DNA from: Chloroflexota bacterium
GTDB lineage: Bacteria > Chloroflexota > Limnocylindria > QHBO01
Reading direction: 5' to 3'
Assembly: GCA_013694795.1 (NCBI GenBank)
Contig: JACDBS010000117.1
Location: forward strand, 1 to 48,679
Length of the DNA stretch: 48,679 nt
The position numbers and the translations under genes are program-made. Below the pieces are notes generated by a model. The model saw only the letters and a program-made list of their open reading frames with translations, had not been told where the DNA came from and did no database searches. Positions 35,606 through 48,679 of this stretch are shown in pieces; the stretch's first letter is position 1, and every line of letters starts with the position of its first letter.

Positions 35606-37717
35606 ATGTTCATTCCGCGCACGCTGGCCGAGCAGGATGGGGAAGGTCGCGGCGCCGTGGCGCGAGCGATGATCGTCATCGGCATCCTGGCCACGACGCT
35701 GTTCTTCATCCTGTCCGCCAACATCACCCTCGGCCAGGAGGACCTGGTCTCCGGACAGATCGCACCGCGCGACATCTTTGCCCAGCGCGAGGCGACCTTC
35801 GATTCTCCCAGCCTCACCCAGGAGGTACGCGACGCGGCCGCGGAGAATGTGCTCCCGCAGACCGTGACGATCAAGTCGCCGGCGGACAACCAGGAGGATC
35901 AGCTCCTGGCGTTCGACGCGATGTCGCGTCGTGTCGTCCGGGTCCTCAACCTCCGTGACGCTGGTTCGCTGTCGGGCGACGGCGTGGTCGAGCGGTTGTC
36001 GGCGGATACGCCGGCGATTCCTTTCTCCCAGCGGACGGTTGTCGCAACCCTGGGCGCCGATCGCTGGGGCGTCATCGCCGATGGGGCGCGCACCGCGGTG
36101 GCGGCGATCCTGGCCGGCTCCGTCCGCGAGGACGACCTGGTCCGGGTGCGCACCGAGGTGCGCGACCTCGTCACCACCGATCTCGCCGCCGAGGAGCGCG
36201 AGCTGGCCGGCGCCCTGGCCGCGGCGTTCGTCGAGCCGACGGAGCGGGTCGACCGAGAGCTCACCGCGCTCCAGGAGCAGCAGGCGCGCGCGGCCGTTCC
36301 CCCGGTCGTAGTCGACGTCATCCGCGGCGAGAAGATCGTCGATGCGGGCGAGCGGATCACCGCGCAACAGTTCGAGATCCTCGACGCGCTGGGCCTCGCT
36401 CGTCCGGTGGTGGCGGTCGGCACCGTGTTCGGCAACGCCCTGGTGGCAGTGCTCATCGCCGCGCTGGTGGTCGGCTACCTGTGGCGTTTCGAGCCGGCCA
36501 TCTGGCACCGCAATCGATCCGTGCTCCTCTTCGTGCTCTCGCTCGTGGTCAGTGCCCTGGCACTCCGCATCGCCGCCGACCGGACGCTGCTGGCTTTCGT
36601 GGTGCCGACGACCGCGACGGTGCTTCTCATCGGCATCCTGCTCCAGAGTGGGGCCGGGGCCGTCATGGGCGGCGCCCTGGCAATCCTGGCCGGGATCATG
36701 AACCGCGACGCGCTCGAGCTGACCGTCTACGTGCTGGCCGGCGGCCTCGCCGCCCTGCTGGCCATCACCCGTGCGGAGCGGCTCAACGCCTTCGTCCGCG
36801 TCTTCGTGGCACTGGTTGCCACGAATCTGGCGGTCGTGGTCGCCTTCAGCCTGCTCGAGCAGCGCGAGATCACCGCCTTCCTTGAGCTGAGCGGCGTTGC
36901 CATCCTGAACGCCCTCCTGTCGGTGGCCCTCGCCGCCGGCAGCTTCGCGGTGCTCGGCAACGTGTTCGGGATCATGACCCTGTTCCAGTTGCTGGAGCTG
37001 GCCAACCCGTCGAACCGGCTGTTGCGGCGGCTCCTGCTCGAGACGCCCGGCACGTACCACCACAGCGTCATGGTGGGCAACCTGGCCGAGCGCGCGGCGG
37101 AGACCATCGGCGCGGATCCGCTGCTCGCGCGCGTGGCAGCCTACTACCACGACATCGGCAAGATGAAGAACCCGTTGGCCTTCATCGAGAACCAGGGCGG
37201 CGCCCACAACATTCACGATGACCTGGCCGCCGAGACCAGCGCCCGTATCATCTCCGGCCACATCCGTGACGGGATCGATCTCGGCTACGCGCATGGGCTG
37301 CCGGTCCAGATCATCGGCTTCATCCCCCAGCACCACGGGACCAGCGTGATGACCTATTTCCACACCAAGGCATTGCGCGAGGCTGGCGGGCGCGAAGAGC
37401 TCGTCGACGAACGAACCTACCGCTATCCGGGGCCCAAGCCGCAAAGTCGCGAGGCGGCCATCATCATGCTCGCCGACGGCGTCGAGGCCTCCGTTCGCTC
37501 ATTGGACGAGAAGGACGAGGCGAGCATTCGCGCCATGGTCGACCGGATGGTGGACGCCCGGGTCGCGGATGGCCAGCTCGACGACGCCGAGCTGACGCTG
37601 AAGAACATCGCGCAGATCAAGGACGCCTTCGTGGGCCAGCTGCTGGGCATGTACCACGCCCGCATCAAGTACCCCGACAACGTGGTGCCCATGGAGGGCC
37701 ACCGCGAGGAGGCCTGA
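35606..37717 (+). CDS. pgpH: PgpH-type 7TM-HD membrane phosphodiesterase
   Basis: The 703-residue protein matches the 7TMR-HD family: an N-terminal transmembrane helix (about 20-42), a large extracytoplasmic domain (to about residue 265), a cluster of about seven helices (about 268-465) and a cytoplasmic HD domain with TYHHSVMVGNLAERAA, YYHDIGKMKNP (HD pair near 514-515) and FIPQHHGT. The characterised homologue PgpH hydrolyses cyclic di-AMP to pApA, so the window suggests c-di-AMP signalling here. Neighbours yqeY and ybeY are typical for this gene. The ATG starts nine bases after the yqeY stop. Confidence 0.93.
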   Translation: MFIPRTLAEQDGEGRGAVARAMIVIGILATTLFFILSANITLGQEDLVSGQIAPRDIFAQREATFDSPSLTQEVRDAAAENVLPQTVTIKSPADNQEDQLLAFDAMSRRVVRVLNLRDAGSLSGDGVVERLSADTPAIPFSQRTVVATLGADRWGVIADGARTAVAAILAGSVREDDLVRVRTEVRDLVTTDLAAEERELAGALAAAFVEPTERVDRELTALQEQQARAAVPPVVVDVIRGEKIVDAGERITAQQFEILDALGLARPVVAVGTVFGNALVAVLIAALVVGYLWRFEPAIWHRNRSVLLFVLSLVVSALALRIAADRTLLAFVVPTTATVLLIGILLQSGAGAVMGGALAILAGIMNRDALELTVYVLAGGLAALLAITRAERLNAFVRVFVALVATNLAVVVAFSLLEQREITAFLELSGVAILNALLSVALAAGSFAVLGNVFGIMTLFQLLELANPSNRLLRRLLLETPGTYHHSVMVGNLAERAAETIGADPLLARVAAYYHDIGKMKNPLAFIENQGGAHNIHDDLAAETSARIISGHIRDGIDLGYAHGLPVQIIGFIPQHHGTSVMTYFHTKALREAGGREELVDERTYRYPGPKPQSREAAIIMLADGVEASVRSLDEKDEASIRAMVDRMVDARVADGQLDDAELTLKNIAQIKDAFVGQLLGMYHARIKYPDNVVPMEGHREEA

Positions 37718-37764
37718 CCTCCACACTGACCGATCACCCCTTGAGCCGAGGGCATGATCCCGAC

Positions 37765-37770
37765 TACGAT
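37765..37770 (+). promoter_or_regulatory. -10 box TACGAT of ybeY
   Basis: TACGAT ends nine bases before the ATG at 37780, making that codon the likely start rather than the TTG at 37741. Confidence 0.5.
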
Positions 37771-37779
37771 GGTCGCCTC

Positions 37780-38367
37780 ATGGGCTGTACGGTCACCTTC
37801 CACGACCGGATCGGGCACGATCGCATCGAGCAGGCGGTCGAGCCGCTCGACGCGCGCGCAGCGCTGGCGCTCCTCGAGTCCGCGGTGTGCGAGACGGTGC
37901 ATGCCGCCTTCGGCAAACAGCCGACCGAGGTCGAGCTCACGCTCGCCGGCGACGCGGCGATGGAGCGCCTCAACTTCGACCACATGGGCGAGCGCGGCCC
38001 CACCGACGTGCTCTCGTTCCCGCTGCACGAGTGGGCGCTCAATGGTCGTGAATCACACCTGACCGATGACGACGGCGTCGCTCCACCGGGACCGCTCCTT
38101 CTGGGCGACGTGGTGATCGATATCGACCAGGCGCTGCGCCAGGCGGCGGAGGGCGACTGGGGCGTGACCGAGGAGATCGTTCTGTTGGCCATCCACGGCA
38201 CGCTGCACCTGCTCGGCCATGATCACGCCGAGATGGACGAGGAGGAGCGCATGCGCGCGCTTGAGCACCAGGTCCTGGGCGTCCTGCATCGGCGCCACAG
38301 GGACGTGCCGTGGCAGCCCGGTTCGCTCTTCGATCGTGCCGGCCACGCGGTGACCAGCGGCAGCTGA
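37780..38367 (+). CDS. ybeY: Endoribonuclease YbeY
   Basis: The 195-residue metalloprotein takes part in 16S rRNA maturation and ribosome quality control. The zinc motif HGTLHLLGHDHAE (HxxxHxxGHDH) is intact, preceded by NFDHMGERGPTDVLSFPL and LLGDVVIDIDQA. A C-terminal extension of about 40 residues (HRRHRDVPWQPGSLFDRAG) exceeds the E. coli protein. Start set by the -10 box at 37765-37770. Confidence 0.95.
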   Translation: MGCTVTFHDRIGHDRIEQAVEPLDARAALALLESAVCETVHAAFGKQPTEVELTLAGDAAMERLNFDHMGERGPTDVLSFPLHEWALNGRESHLTDDDGVAPPGPLLLGDVVIDIDQALRQAAEGDWGVTEEIVLLAIHGTLHLLGHDHAEMDEEERMRALEHQVLGVLHRRHRDVPWQPGSLFDRAGHAVTSGS

Positions 38368-38591
38368 GCCGGTTCGGGGCCGCGAGCGCCGGTTGCGCTC
38401 AGCGCACCCATCTACGAAGTAAGGGCAAGAACCGGGCAAGAGTTGCCTCCCGGCGCAACTCTCGGTCGCCTATCGGTCCAGCGCGGCCTGAGCTTCGTAG
38501 TTGGGTGCGTTCAGTGCAACTCGCGAGCCCGCCTGGAGCACAGGAGTTTCAGCCCCGGGCTCGTTTCGCTCGCTCCGGTCGGGCGCTGGCG
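38368..38591. other. Hairpin-rich convergent spacer after ybeY
   Basis: No gene is apparent in these 224 bases. They hold a 28-base imperfect inverted repeat (see next entry), an inner 8-bp hairpin AGAGTTGC/GCAACTCT (38439-38462) and an 8-bp stem CGAGCCCG/CGGGCTCG (38524-38563). Confidence 0.6.
38392..38520. repeat. Long imperfect inverted repeat with inner hairpin
   Basis: The arm 38392-38419 matches the reverse complement of 38493-38520 at 24 of 28 positions, with CGCACCCA and CTACGAAG as identical blocks. Between the arms sits a perfect 8-bp hairpin. This could be a non-coding mobile repeat (MITE-like) or a structured transcript end for two converging genes. Confidence 0.6.
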
Positions 38592-39773
38592 TCAGGTCGG
38601 GCGAGAAGCGTCAAGTTCCGGTGGCGGTGAGGTGCCGTCGAGGACGGCGCGGGCGGCCATGGCCGCTGATGCGGGACCGGTGCTGATGCCCCACGGACCG
38701 TGGCCGGCACAGATGAACAGCCCGTCGGTGGCTCCCGCCGCGCCGATGAAGGGACGGCCGTCCATGGACTGCGGCCGGGCGCACATGCGGCGCCCGACGA
38801 TCTCGGCCTCCATGACGGCGGGTAGGAAGGTTGCGGCACGGCGGAGGAGCAACGCACCGATCCGCTCCGGCTCCGGTTCGATTGCCAGGAAGGTGGAGCC
38901 CACGGTGCTGATGTCGCCTGCGCTGGCGATGCTGAAGAGCGATGGGGGATCGGCCTCGGAATCCGCCGGCTGGGCGGCGCGTGTCGTGGCGGCGGCCGCG
39001 CGGTTCACCGCGTCCACCTCATCTTCCTCGACGATATGCCGCGGGGCGTGTCCGTCCAGGCGGAGCTGGAGGGTGACACCCCACGTCGCATGGATTGGCC
39101 GCCAGTTTCCGGAGGGGTCGACCAGCGCGGGAGACCACGGCCCGGCGGCCACCAGCACGGCGCCAGCATCGATCCTCATGCCGCCCTCGAGGGTCACCCC
39201 CACCACGCGACCATCGCTGACGCGCGGCCGCCCCGGGGAGCCGACCACGAACACCGCGCCGCGATCGTCCGCCAGCGACGCCCATGCCGCGGTGGCCGAG
39301 GCCGGCGGGATCGGGTAGCCGGTGGCCACGCGCACGGCGGCCGGACCGTGCGTCAACGAGGGCTCGAGCCGGTGGACCTCATCAGCGGTGAGGAGCTCCG
39401 CGCCGAGCTCTGGAAAGGCGTCGGCCATGCGCCGAGCCTGGGCTGCGGCCGCATCGGGATCGCGGTTGAGCAGCAGTAGCCCGGCAGGTGTTGCGCCCAT
39501 GGCGAAGTCGGTATCGGTCCGATCCGCCAATGCCCGATAGCGGTCAAGGCTCTCGTGATAGAGCTCGGCCAGCACGGAGTCGAATGGATGCTGGATGGCG
39601 CCGAGGTTCCGACCAGACGCGCCCGCACCGACTGCGGTGCCCTCGACGAGGACGACGCGCGCGCCCCGGTCGGCCATGATCGCGGCGGCCGCGCAGCCGA
39701 TGACTCCGCCGCCGATCACGACGACATCAGCGCTGGACGGTACATGGTGGGGGTGGTTTCGAGGTCGCTCCAC
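38592..39773 (-). CDS. FAD-dependent oxidoreductase (DAO family, glycine/D-amino acid oxidase-like)
   Basis: The 393-residue product has an N-terminal FAD-binding Rossmann motif (VVVIGGGVIGCAAA, with GxGxxG) followed by VEGTAVGAGASGRNLG, the DAO-family flavin loop, and a C-terminal FAD-contacting segment SMDGRPFIGAAGATDGLFICAGHGPWGISTGPASA. It resembles glycine oxidase/sarcosine oxidase-like enzymes; substrate unknown. The GTG at 39773 is set by TATCCT six bases upstream; further upstream codons overlap the divergent pth gene. Its promoter is back to back with pth. Confidence 0.85.
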   Translation of the reverse strand: MERPRNHPHHVPSSADVVVIGGGVIGCAAAAIMADRGARVVLVEGTAVGAGASGRNLGAIQHPFDSVLAELYHESLDRYRALADRTDTDFAMGATPAGLLLLNRDPDAAAAQARRMADAFPELGAELLTADEVHRLEPSLTHGPAAVRVATGYPIPPASATAAWASLADDRGAVFVVGSPGRPRVSDGRVVGVTLEGGMRIDAGAVLVAAGPWSPALVDPSGNWRPIHATWGVTLQLRLDGHAPRHIVEEDEVDAVNRAAAATTRAAQPADSEADPPSLFSIASAGDISTVGSTFLAIEPEPERIGALLLRRAATFLPAVMEAEIVGRRMCARPQSMDGRPFIGAAGATDGLFICAGHGPWGISTGPASAAMAARAVLDGTSPPPELDASRPT

Positions 39774-39779
39774 GATTCG

Positions 39780-39785
39780 AGGATA
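39780..39785 (-). promoter_or_regulatory. -10 box TATCCT of the FAD oxidoreductase gene
   Basis: On the minus strand TATCCT ends six bases before the GTG at 39773. Ten bases separate it from the pth -10 box on the other strand. Confidence 0.5.
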
Positions 39786-39795
39786 GCGGGCGGGG

Positions 39796-39801
39796 TAGCA
39801 T
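39796..39801 (+). promoter_or_regulatory. -10 box TAGCAT of pth
   Basis: TAGCAT ends nine bases before the pth ATG. Its -35 must lie within the divergent oxidoreductase gene. Confidence 0.5.
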
Positions 39802-39810
39802 CGGCCTCGC

Positions 39811-40398
39811 ATGAAGGTGATCTGCGGCCTCGGCAATCCGGGCGAGCGCTATCGGCTCACGCGCCACAACGTCGGCTTCCGGGTCGTGGATCTGCTCGCC
39901 GACCGCTGGGGACTGACCGGTGACGGCCGTGTCCGCGACGGTGCCGCGCTGCTGGAGGCTCTGCACCCCGAACCGGCCGGCAAGGTGCTCCTCGTCAAGC
40001 CGATGCGCTACATGAACCACTCGGGTGGATCCCTTCGCGCTGCCCTGAGCCAGACCGATGTCGAGGTCACATCCGACCTGCTGGTGGTGGCCGACGATAT
40101 CGACCTGCCGCTGGGACGGGTGCGGCTGCGCCGGTCCGGATCGGCCGGCGGCCACAACGGGCTGCGCGACATCATCAGCTCCTTCGGCACGAGCGAGTTC
40201 GCGCGGCTGCGGATCGGGATCGGCCGGGCGGGAGAGGCGGTGGACCACGTCCTCGCCACCTTCAAGCCCGATGAGCGCGAGCTGGCCGACGAGATGGTCC
40301 AGGTCGGTGCCGATGCCGCCGAGCGCTGGCTGCGCGACGGCATCGACGAGGCCATGAACGCCTTCAACGGCCTCGATCCCGCCGGACCTGGCGGCTGA
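39811..40398 (+). CDS. pth: Peptidyl-tRNA hydrolase
   Basis: The 195-residue enzyme frees tRNA from peptidyl-tRNA dropped by stalled ribosomes. GLGNPGERYRLTRHNVGF carries the catalytic His19 and Asn9; the PMRYMNHSGG, DDIDLPLG and SAGGHNGLRDI motifs complete the active site. Length is normal. The gene diverges from the oxidoreductase with only 37 bases between start codons and is followed by mfd, a frequent neighbour. Confidence 0.97.
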   Translation: MKVICGLGNPGERYRLTRHNVGFRVVDLLADRWGLTGDGRVRDGAALLEALHPEPAGKVLLVKPMRYMNHSGGSLRAALSQTDVEVTSDLLVVADDIDLPLGRVRLRRSGSAGGHNGLRDIISSFGTSEFARLRIGIGRAGEAVDHVLATFKPDERELADEMVQVGADAAERWLRDGIDEAMNAFNGLDPAGPGG

Positions 40399-40468
40399 GG
40401 CTCACCTGGTCTCGGTTCCCGCCACGCCACGTGCTGCGGCGGGGGGACCGCGCGTCACTCACGGCGGC

Positions 40469-40474
40469 TACCAT
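40469..40474 (+). promoter_or_regulatory. -10 box TACCAT of mfd
   Basis: TACCAT contains the ATG at 40473, which therefore is not a start; the box ends ten bases before the ATG at 40485. Confidence 0.5.
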
Positions 40475-40484
40475 GCAGCGGTCC

Positions 40485-43856
<3,372 letters not shown>

Positions 43857-43900
43857 GGCACCCTGACTGTCCGCCGATGTCGTGGGAGCGAGAGAGCGCA

Positions 43901-43990
43901 CTACAGCCACCAGGGCCGGCTCAACGACAGCTCGATTACCGCGCGCAGCGACGCGAGTTCCGCGTCACGGCCAATCGGTGGTCTTCGCAT
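43901..43990 (-). CDS. Small ORF of 29 codons downstream of the nucleotidyltransferase gene
   Basis: An ATG at 43990 opens MRRPPIGRDAELASLRAVIE and then a few more residues to TAG. The run GRDAELASLR resembles the first strand region of AAA/LuxR-type ATPases (GRExELAxL), so it might be a relic of a lost gene, or simply chance. It begins ten bases after the nucleotidyltransferase stop. No ribosome site is clear. Confidence 0.22.
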   Translation of the reverse strand: MRRPPIGRDAELASLRAVIELSLSRPWWL

Positions 43991-44000
43991 CGCCCGATGT

Positions 44001-44543
44001 CTACGTCGGCGCGTGCGGGGTCAAGTTCGAGAACGTGACCTCGACCCTTGCCCGAAAGGTGGGCGGATCGATGGCGGGGTATCGGTGGAGGTCAGGCTGG
44101 ATCCGTGCGAAAAGCTCGAGCGCAAGTTGAGGCTGGATCAGACCACGACGCAGCATCTCTGCGACGTCTCGCCGATCCTGGTCGTGGCCGCGCTCAACCT
44201 TGGAGAGCGCCTGGGCGTAGAGGTCGTAGTGATAGAAGTTGACGGAGCCGTGGCGAGTGACGAAGAGGCTCCGCGTCTCCCAGCCGGGTAACGGGGGAAT
44301 GAAGTCCGCCGGCGACGCCAGCTCGACGTTGACCTCGAGTTCCTCTTTGAGGACGGGCAGGAGCCGGAGGAGCCGGTCGTCATCGGGTTCGATCTTGATG
44401 TCGACATCGATGGTGCTCGCTCGCCAGCCCATGAGCACCGCGGTCGCGCCTCCGGTCACGTGAACGGTGGCTTCTACTCGCGCTCGCTCGCCGAACGCGC
44501 GCATGAACGACTCGACGCGCTGTGCGTCAGCGCGACTTCGCAT
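44001..44543 (-). CDS. Predicted nucleotidyltransferase-fold protein (DUF6036/AbiEii-like)
   Basis: The 180-residue product carries the minimal nucleotidyltransferase signature: VTGGATAVLMGWRASTIDVDIKI, that is a GG start, an Arg/Ser-Thr turn and an Asp-x-Asp metal pair. The later LFVTRHGSVNFYHYDLYAQALSKVERG and DRRDVAEMLRRGLI fit the DUF6036/AbiEii-like group, which includes toxin components of type IV-like toxin-antitoxin and abortive-infection systems. The ATG at 44543 overlaps the end of the small upstream gene by 17 bases, so the pair is translationally coupled. Toxin function is a guess; the metal residues are present. Confidence 0.7.
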   Translation of the reverse strand: MRSRADAQRVESFMRAFGERARVEATVHVTGGATAVLMGWRASTIDVDIKIEPDDDRLLRLLPVLKEELEVNVELASPADFIPPLPGWETRSLFVTRHGSVNFYHYDLYAQALSKVERGHDQDRRDVAEMLRRGLIQPQLALELFARIQPDLHRYPAIDPPTFRARVEVTFSNLTPHAPT

Positions 44544-44832
44544 GTTCGGCCGCGCGCTCGAAACTGACCAGGCGGCGGACCAGGGCGTTATAGCGCCCGT
44601 GGGCCGCATCGGCGTCTTCTTCGCTCAGTCGGTCATAGAGTCGGTGCTCGGGATCAGCGGTCAGCCCCGACGGCAGCGCAAGGCCGATCGCCCGCAGGCG
44701 GGGGGCGCCGATGGCGACCAGGAGCGCTGCGAGGCTATCGGTCTCGCCCCGGGCGAGATCCTCCAGACCCTGCCGAACCAGTTCATATCCCGGCAGGGTT
44801 TCGAGGCGCTGCGGGCTCATTTCAGGCGACAC
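44527..44832 (-). CDS. Small conserved-looking partner of the nucleotidyltransferase protein
   Basis: The 101-residue protein is largely helical: LETLPGYELVRQGLEDLARG, SLAALLVAIGAPRLRAIGL, PEHRLYDRLSEEDADAAHG, RYNALVRRLVSFERA. It lacks a visible HEPN RxxxxxH motif and I know no named family. Being directly upstream of, and overlapping, a nucleotidyltransferase-fold gene suggests an antitoxin or regulatory subunit. The GTG at 44832 is chosen because TAGTAT ends nine bases upstream; an internal ATG at residue 5 is an alternative. Confidence 0.65.
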   Translation of the reverse strand: MSPEMSPQRLETLPGYELVRQGLEDLARGETDSLAALLVAIGAPRLRAIGLALPSGLTADPEHRLYDRLSEEDADAAHGRYNALVRRLVSFERAAEHAKSR

Positions 44833-44841
44833 AGTGCGTCG

Positions 44842-44847
44842 ATACTA
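44842..44847 (-). promoter_or_regulatory. -10 box TAGTAT of the nucleotidyltransferase pair
   Basis: On the minus strand TAGTAT ends nine bases before the GTG at 44832. Confidence 0.5.
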
Positions 44848-44903
44848 GTCGAGGGAGCGCAACCGCCCCCTCGACCACGTCGTCCCAAGTGCCGAAAGGG
44901 AGG

Positions 44904-45488
44904 TCAGCCGCCGAAGTCGAAGACCGAGTGGCATTCCACGGTGGCGTCGATCGCCGCCCCGTCGCTCGTTTCGCCATCGATGCTGATGGTGGCCGTATCG
45001 CCACGGTCATCAACCGAGACTGTGCCGGTGCCGTTGCTCTCCGGCGGCTCGATGTCGACCGTCGTCCCCCCGAGCAGGTCGCCGAATGTCAACGAGGTCA
45101 TGAAGTCGTCCGTGCCACCGCCCGTGGCGGCATCGGCGTCGTTCACCACCAGTTGAAGGCTGCTGAGCTCCACGTCCTCGCTGGTGCTGTACTGAAGACC
45201 GAAGGTGTTGTCGCCGGTGGCCCCGCGGCTGCATCCGCCATCGGGGACGCTGCCGGAATAGGTGCCCGCGAATGCGCCGCCGGAAACCGTGACCTCCACG
45301 CTTGCCGTGGCATCGCCGTCGCTGCCGCCAGCCGAACCACCGTCCGTCGACGTGTCATCCGTGGCCGCGGTGGTTGGATTGGTGTCGGTTTCCTCTTCCG
45401 TGGCATCGGTCGATGACGCCCCGCCGCAGCCGGCGAGGACCAGCGCCAGGATGAGGGCGGGCGCTGCGGAGATTCGAAGATGTCGCAT
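44904..45488 (-). CDS. Predicted secreted lipoprotein of unknown function
   Basis: The 194-residue product has a lipoprotein signal (lipobox LAGC, Cys21), a Thr/Ser/Asp/Gly-rich linker to about residue 60, then a compact beta-rich domain with a possible disulfide pair (Cys in DGGCSRG and Cys in VECHSVF). The domain is reminiscent of other actinobacterial/chloroflexotal lipoproteins with a CxxG..V.F pattern, but I recognise no family. GGAGGAA nine bases before the ATG supports the start. It diverges from aconitase. The very long minus-strand frame that continues beyond it into aconitase is an artefact. Confidence 0.72.
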   Translation of the reverse strand: MRHLRISAAPALILALVLAGCGGASSTDATEEETDTNPTTAATDDTSTDGGSAGGSDGDATASVEVTVSGGAFAGTYSGSVPDGGCSRGATGDNTFGLQYSTSEDVELSSLQLVVNDADAATGGGTDDFMTSLTFGDLLGGTTVDIEPPESNGTGTVSVDDRGDTATISIDGETSDGAAIDATVECHSVFDFGG

Positions 45489-45596
45489 GGATCGTGATTC
45501 CTCCCTGGTCGCTGAACAGGTTCTGCTATGGACGAACGCTGAGCGTATGCACGATGCGGGCCGCGACGGCGGGGAAGGGACCGCGCGGTCGATCGC

Positions 45597-45602
45597 TATA
45601 CT
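45597..45602 (+). promoter_or_regulatory. -10 box TATACT of acnA
   Basis: TATACT predicts transcription from about 45609 and a leader of about 87 bases before the GTG start with its GGAGG site. Confidence 0.5.
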
Positions 45603-45695
45603 GGGATTCGACCACTCGACCCGGGACGGGCGCACCCGTCCGGCGCCGATCTTCGACCGCAGCCGCACACCATGCGGCGACGAATGGAGGCGACC

Positions 45696-48554
<2,859 letters not shown>

Positions 48555-48562
48555 CGGTAAGT

Positions 48563-48589
48563 CTCATGTGCTACCATGTAGCACATGAG
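48563..48589 (+). promoter_or_regulatory. Palindromic operator over the promoter and start codon of the antitoxin gene
   Basis: CTCATGTGCTAC (48563-48574) and GTAGCACATGAG (48578-48589) are perfect inverted repeats around CAT. The centre contains a TACCAT -10 box (48572-48577), and the right arm includes the ATG (48585-48587) seven bases further on. Binding of the antitoxin here would block its own leaderless promoter. Confidence 0.8.
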
Positions 48590-48679
48590 ACGCATCGGGA
48601 TTCGGGAGCTGCGGCAGAACGCATCGGAGTACGTGCGCGCCGCGGAGGCGGGCGAGACGATCGAGGTGACGGATCGCGG
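48585..48679 (+). CDS. Phd/YefM-type antitoxin, truncated by the window edge
   Basis: The visible residues MRRIGIRELRQNASEYVRAA then EAGETIEVTDR match the N-terminal DNA-binding domain of Phd/YefM-family antitoxins. Such proteins pair with a toxin (often a PIN-domain VapC or RelE/YoeB) encoded downstream, here outside the window. The gene has an autoregulatory palindrome overlapping its start. The reading frame stays open to the last base. Confidence 0.85.
   Translation, partial: MRRIGIRELRQNASEYVRAAEAGETIEVTDR

Noticed and set aside
35081..37444. 787-codon minus-strand frame opposite yqeY and pgpH
   Set aside because: No domain, crosses two genes on the opposite strand.
45600..45640. GGGATTCGACCACTCGACC resembling an antisense tRNA T-arm
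   Set aside because: No matching acceptor, D or anticodon stems around it; it lies in the acnA leader.

Overview
This 48.7 kb window is a dense, GC-rich bacterial chromosome segment made mostly of housekeeping genes. It has no rRNA, tRNA, CRISPR array, phage block or insertion sequence that I can see. The gene content and order (hemW-hrcA-grpE-dnaK, CIRCE boxes of the GGCACTC/GAGTGCC type, a DUF5679 protein, actinobacterial-type aconitase, PgpH, VanW, bS21) fit a high-GC member of the Chloroflexota, perhaps a Limnocylindria/Ellin6529-like lineage. An actinobacterial relative cannot be excluded from sequence alone; the taxon is an inference.

Layout. 0-3.8 kb: envelope genes (DUF2330-like secreted protein, cupredoxin lipoprotein, two tiny membrane proteins, a VIT/CCC1 metal transporter, a DUF4349 lipoprotein). 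3.8-7.8 kb: carA-carB for carbamoyl phosphate, preceded by a PyrR-type RNA hairpin; CarB lacks the C-terminal allosteric domain. 8-11.7 kb: a membrane protein diverging from a 970-residue surface protein with a lamin-tail domain and OB-like repeats, with a three-copy 11-bp repeat between them. 11.8-18.3 kb: nucleoside phosphorylase, DUF5679 protein and a terminator, then the glycolytic operon ROK kinase-gap-pgk-eno-methyltransferase. 18.3-23.5 kb: rpsT with a long basic tail, VanW protein, lepA, CPBP protease. 23.7-34.8 kb: hemW, the heat-shock operon hrcA-grpE-dnaK (CIRCE), mscL, exonuclease III, YcaQ-type glycosylase, dnaJ (its own CIRCE), prmA, rsmE, HIT protein. 34.9-43.9 kb: rpsU, yqeY, pgpH, ybeY, an FAD oxidoreductase, pth, mfd. 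44-48.7 kb: a nucleotidyltransferase-fold protein with a small partner (possible toxin-antitoxin), a lipoprotein, aconitase with an unusual insert, and the start of a Phd/YefM-type antitoxin gene cut by the window edge.

A theme runs through the window. At about fifteen genes a -10 box of the form TANNNT sits only 6-11 bases before the start codon, with no Shine-Dalgarno sequence, which predicts leaderless or nearly leaderless mRNAs. I used these boxes to choose several start codons. Genes with a real leader (carA, hrcA, rpsU, rpsT, mscL, acnA) instead have a clear ribosome binding site and, at carA and hrcA, a recognisable regulatory element. The most interesting points are the carA PyrR-like hairpin with the shortened CarB, the leaderless promoter architecture, the nucleotidyltransferase pair, the antitoxin operator that covers both -10 box and start codon, and the MscL and S20 proteins with added C-terminal modules.
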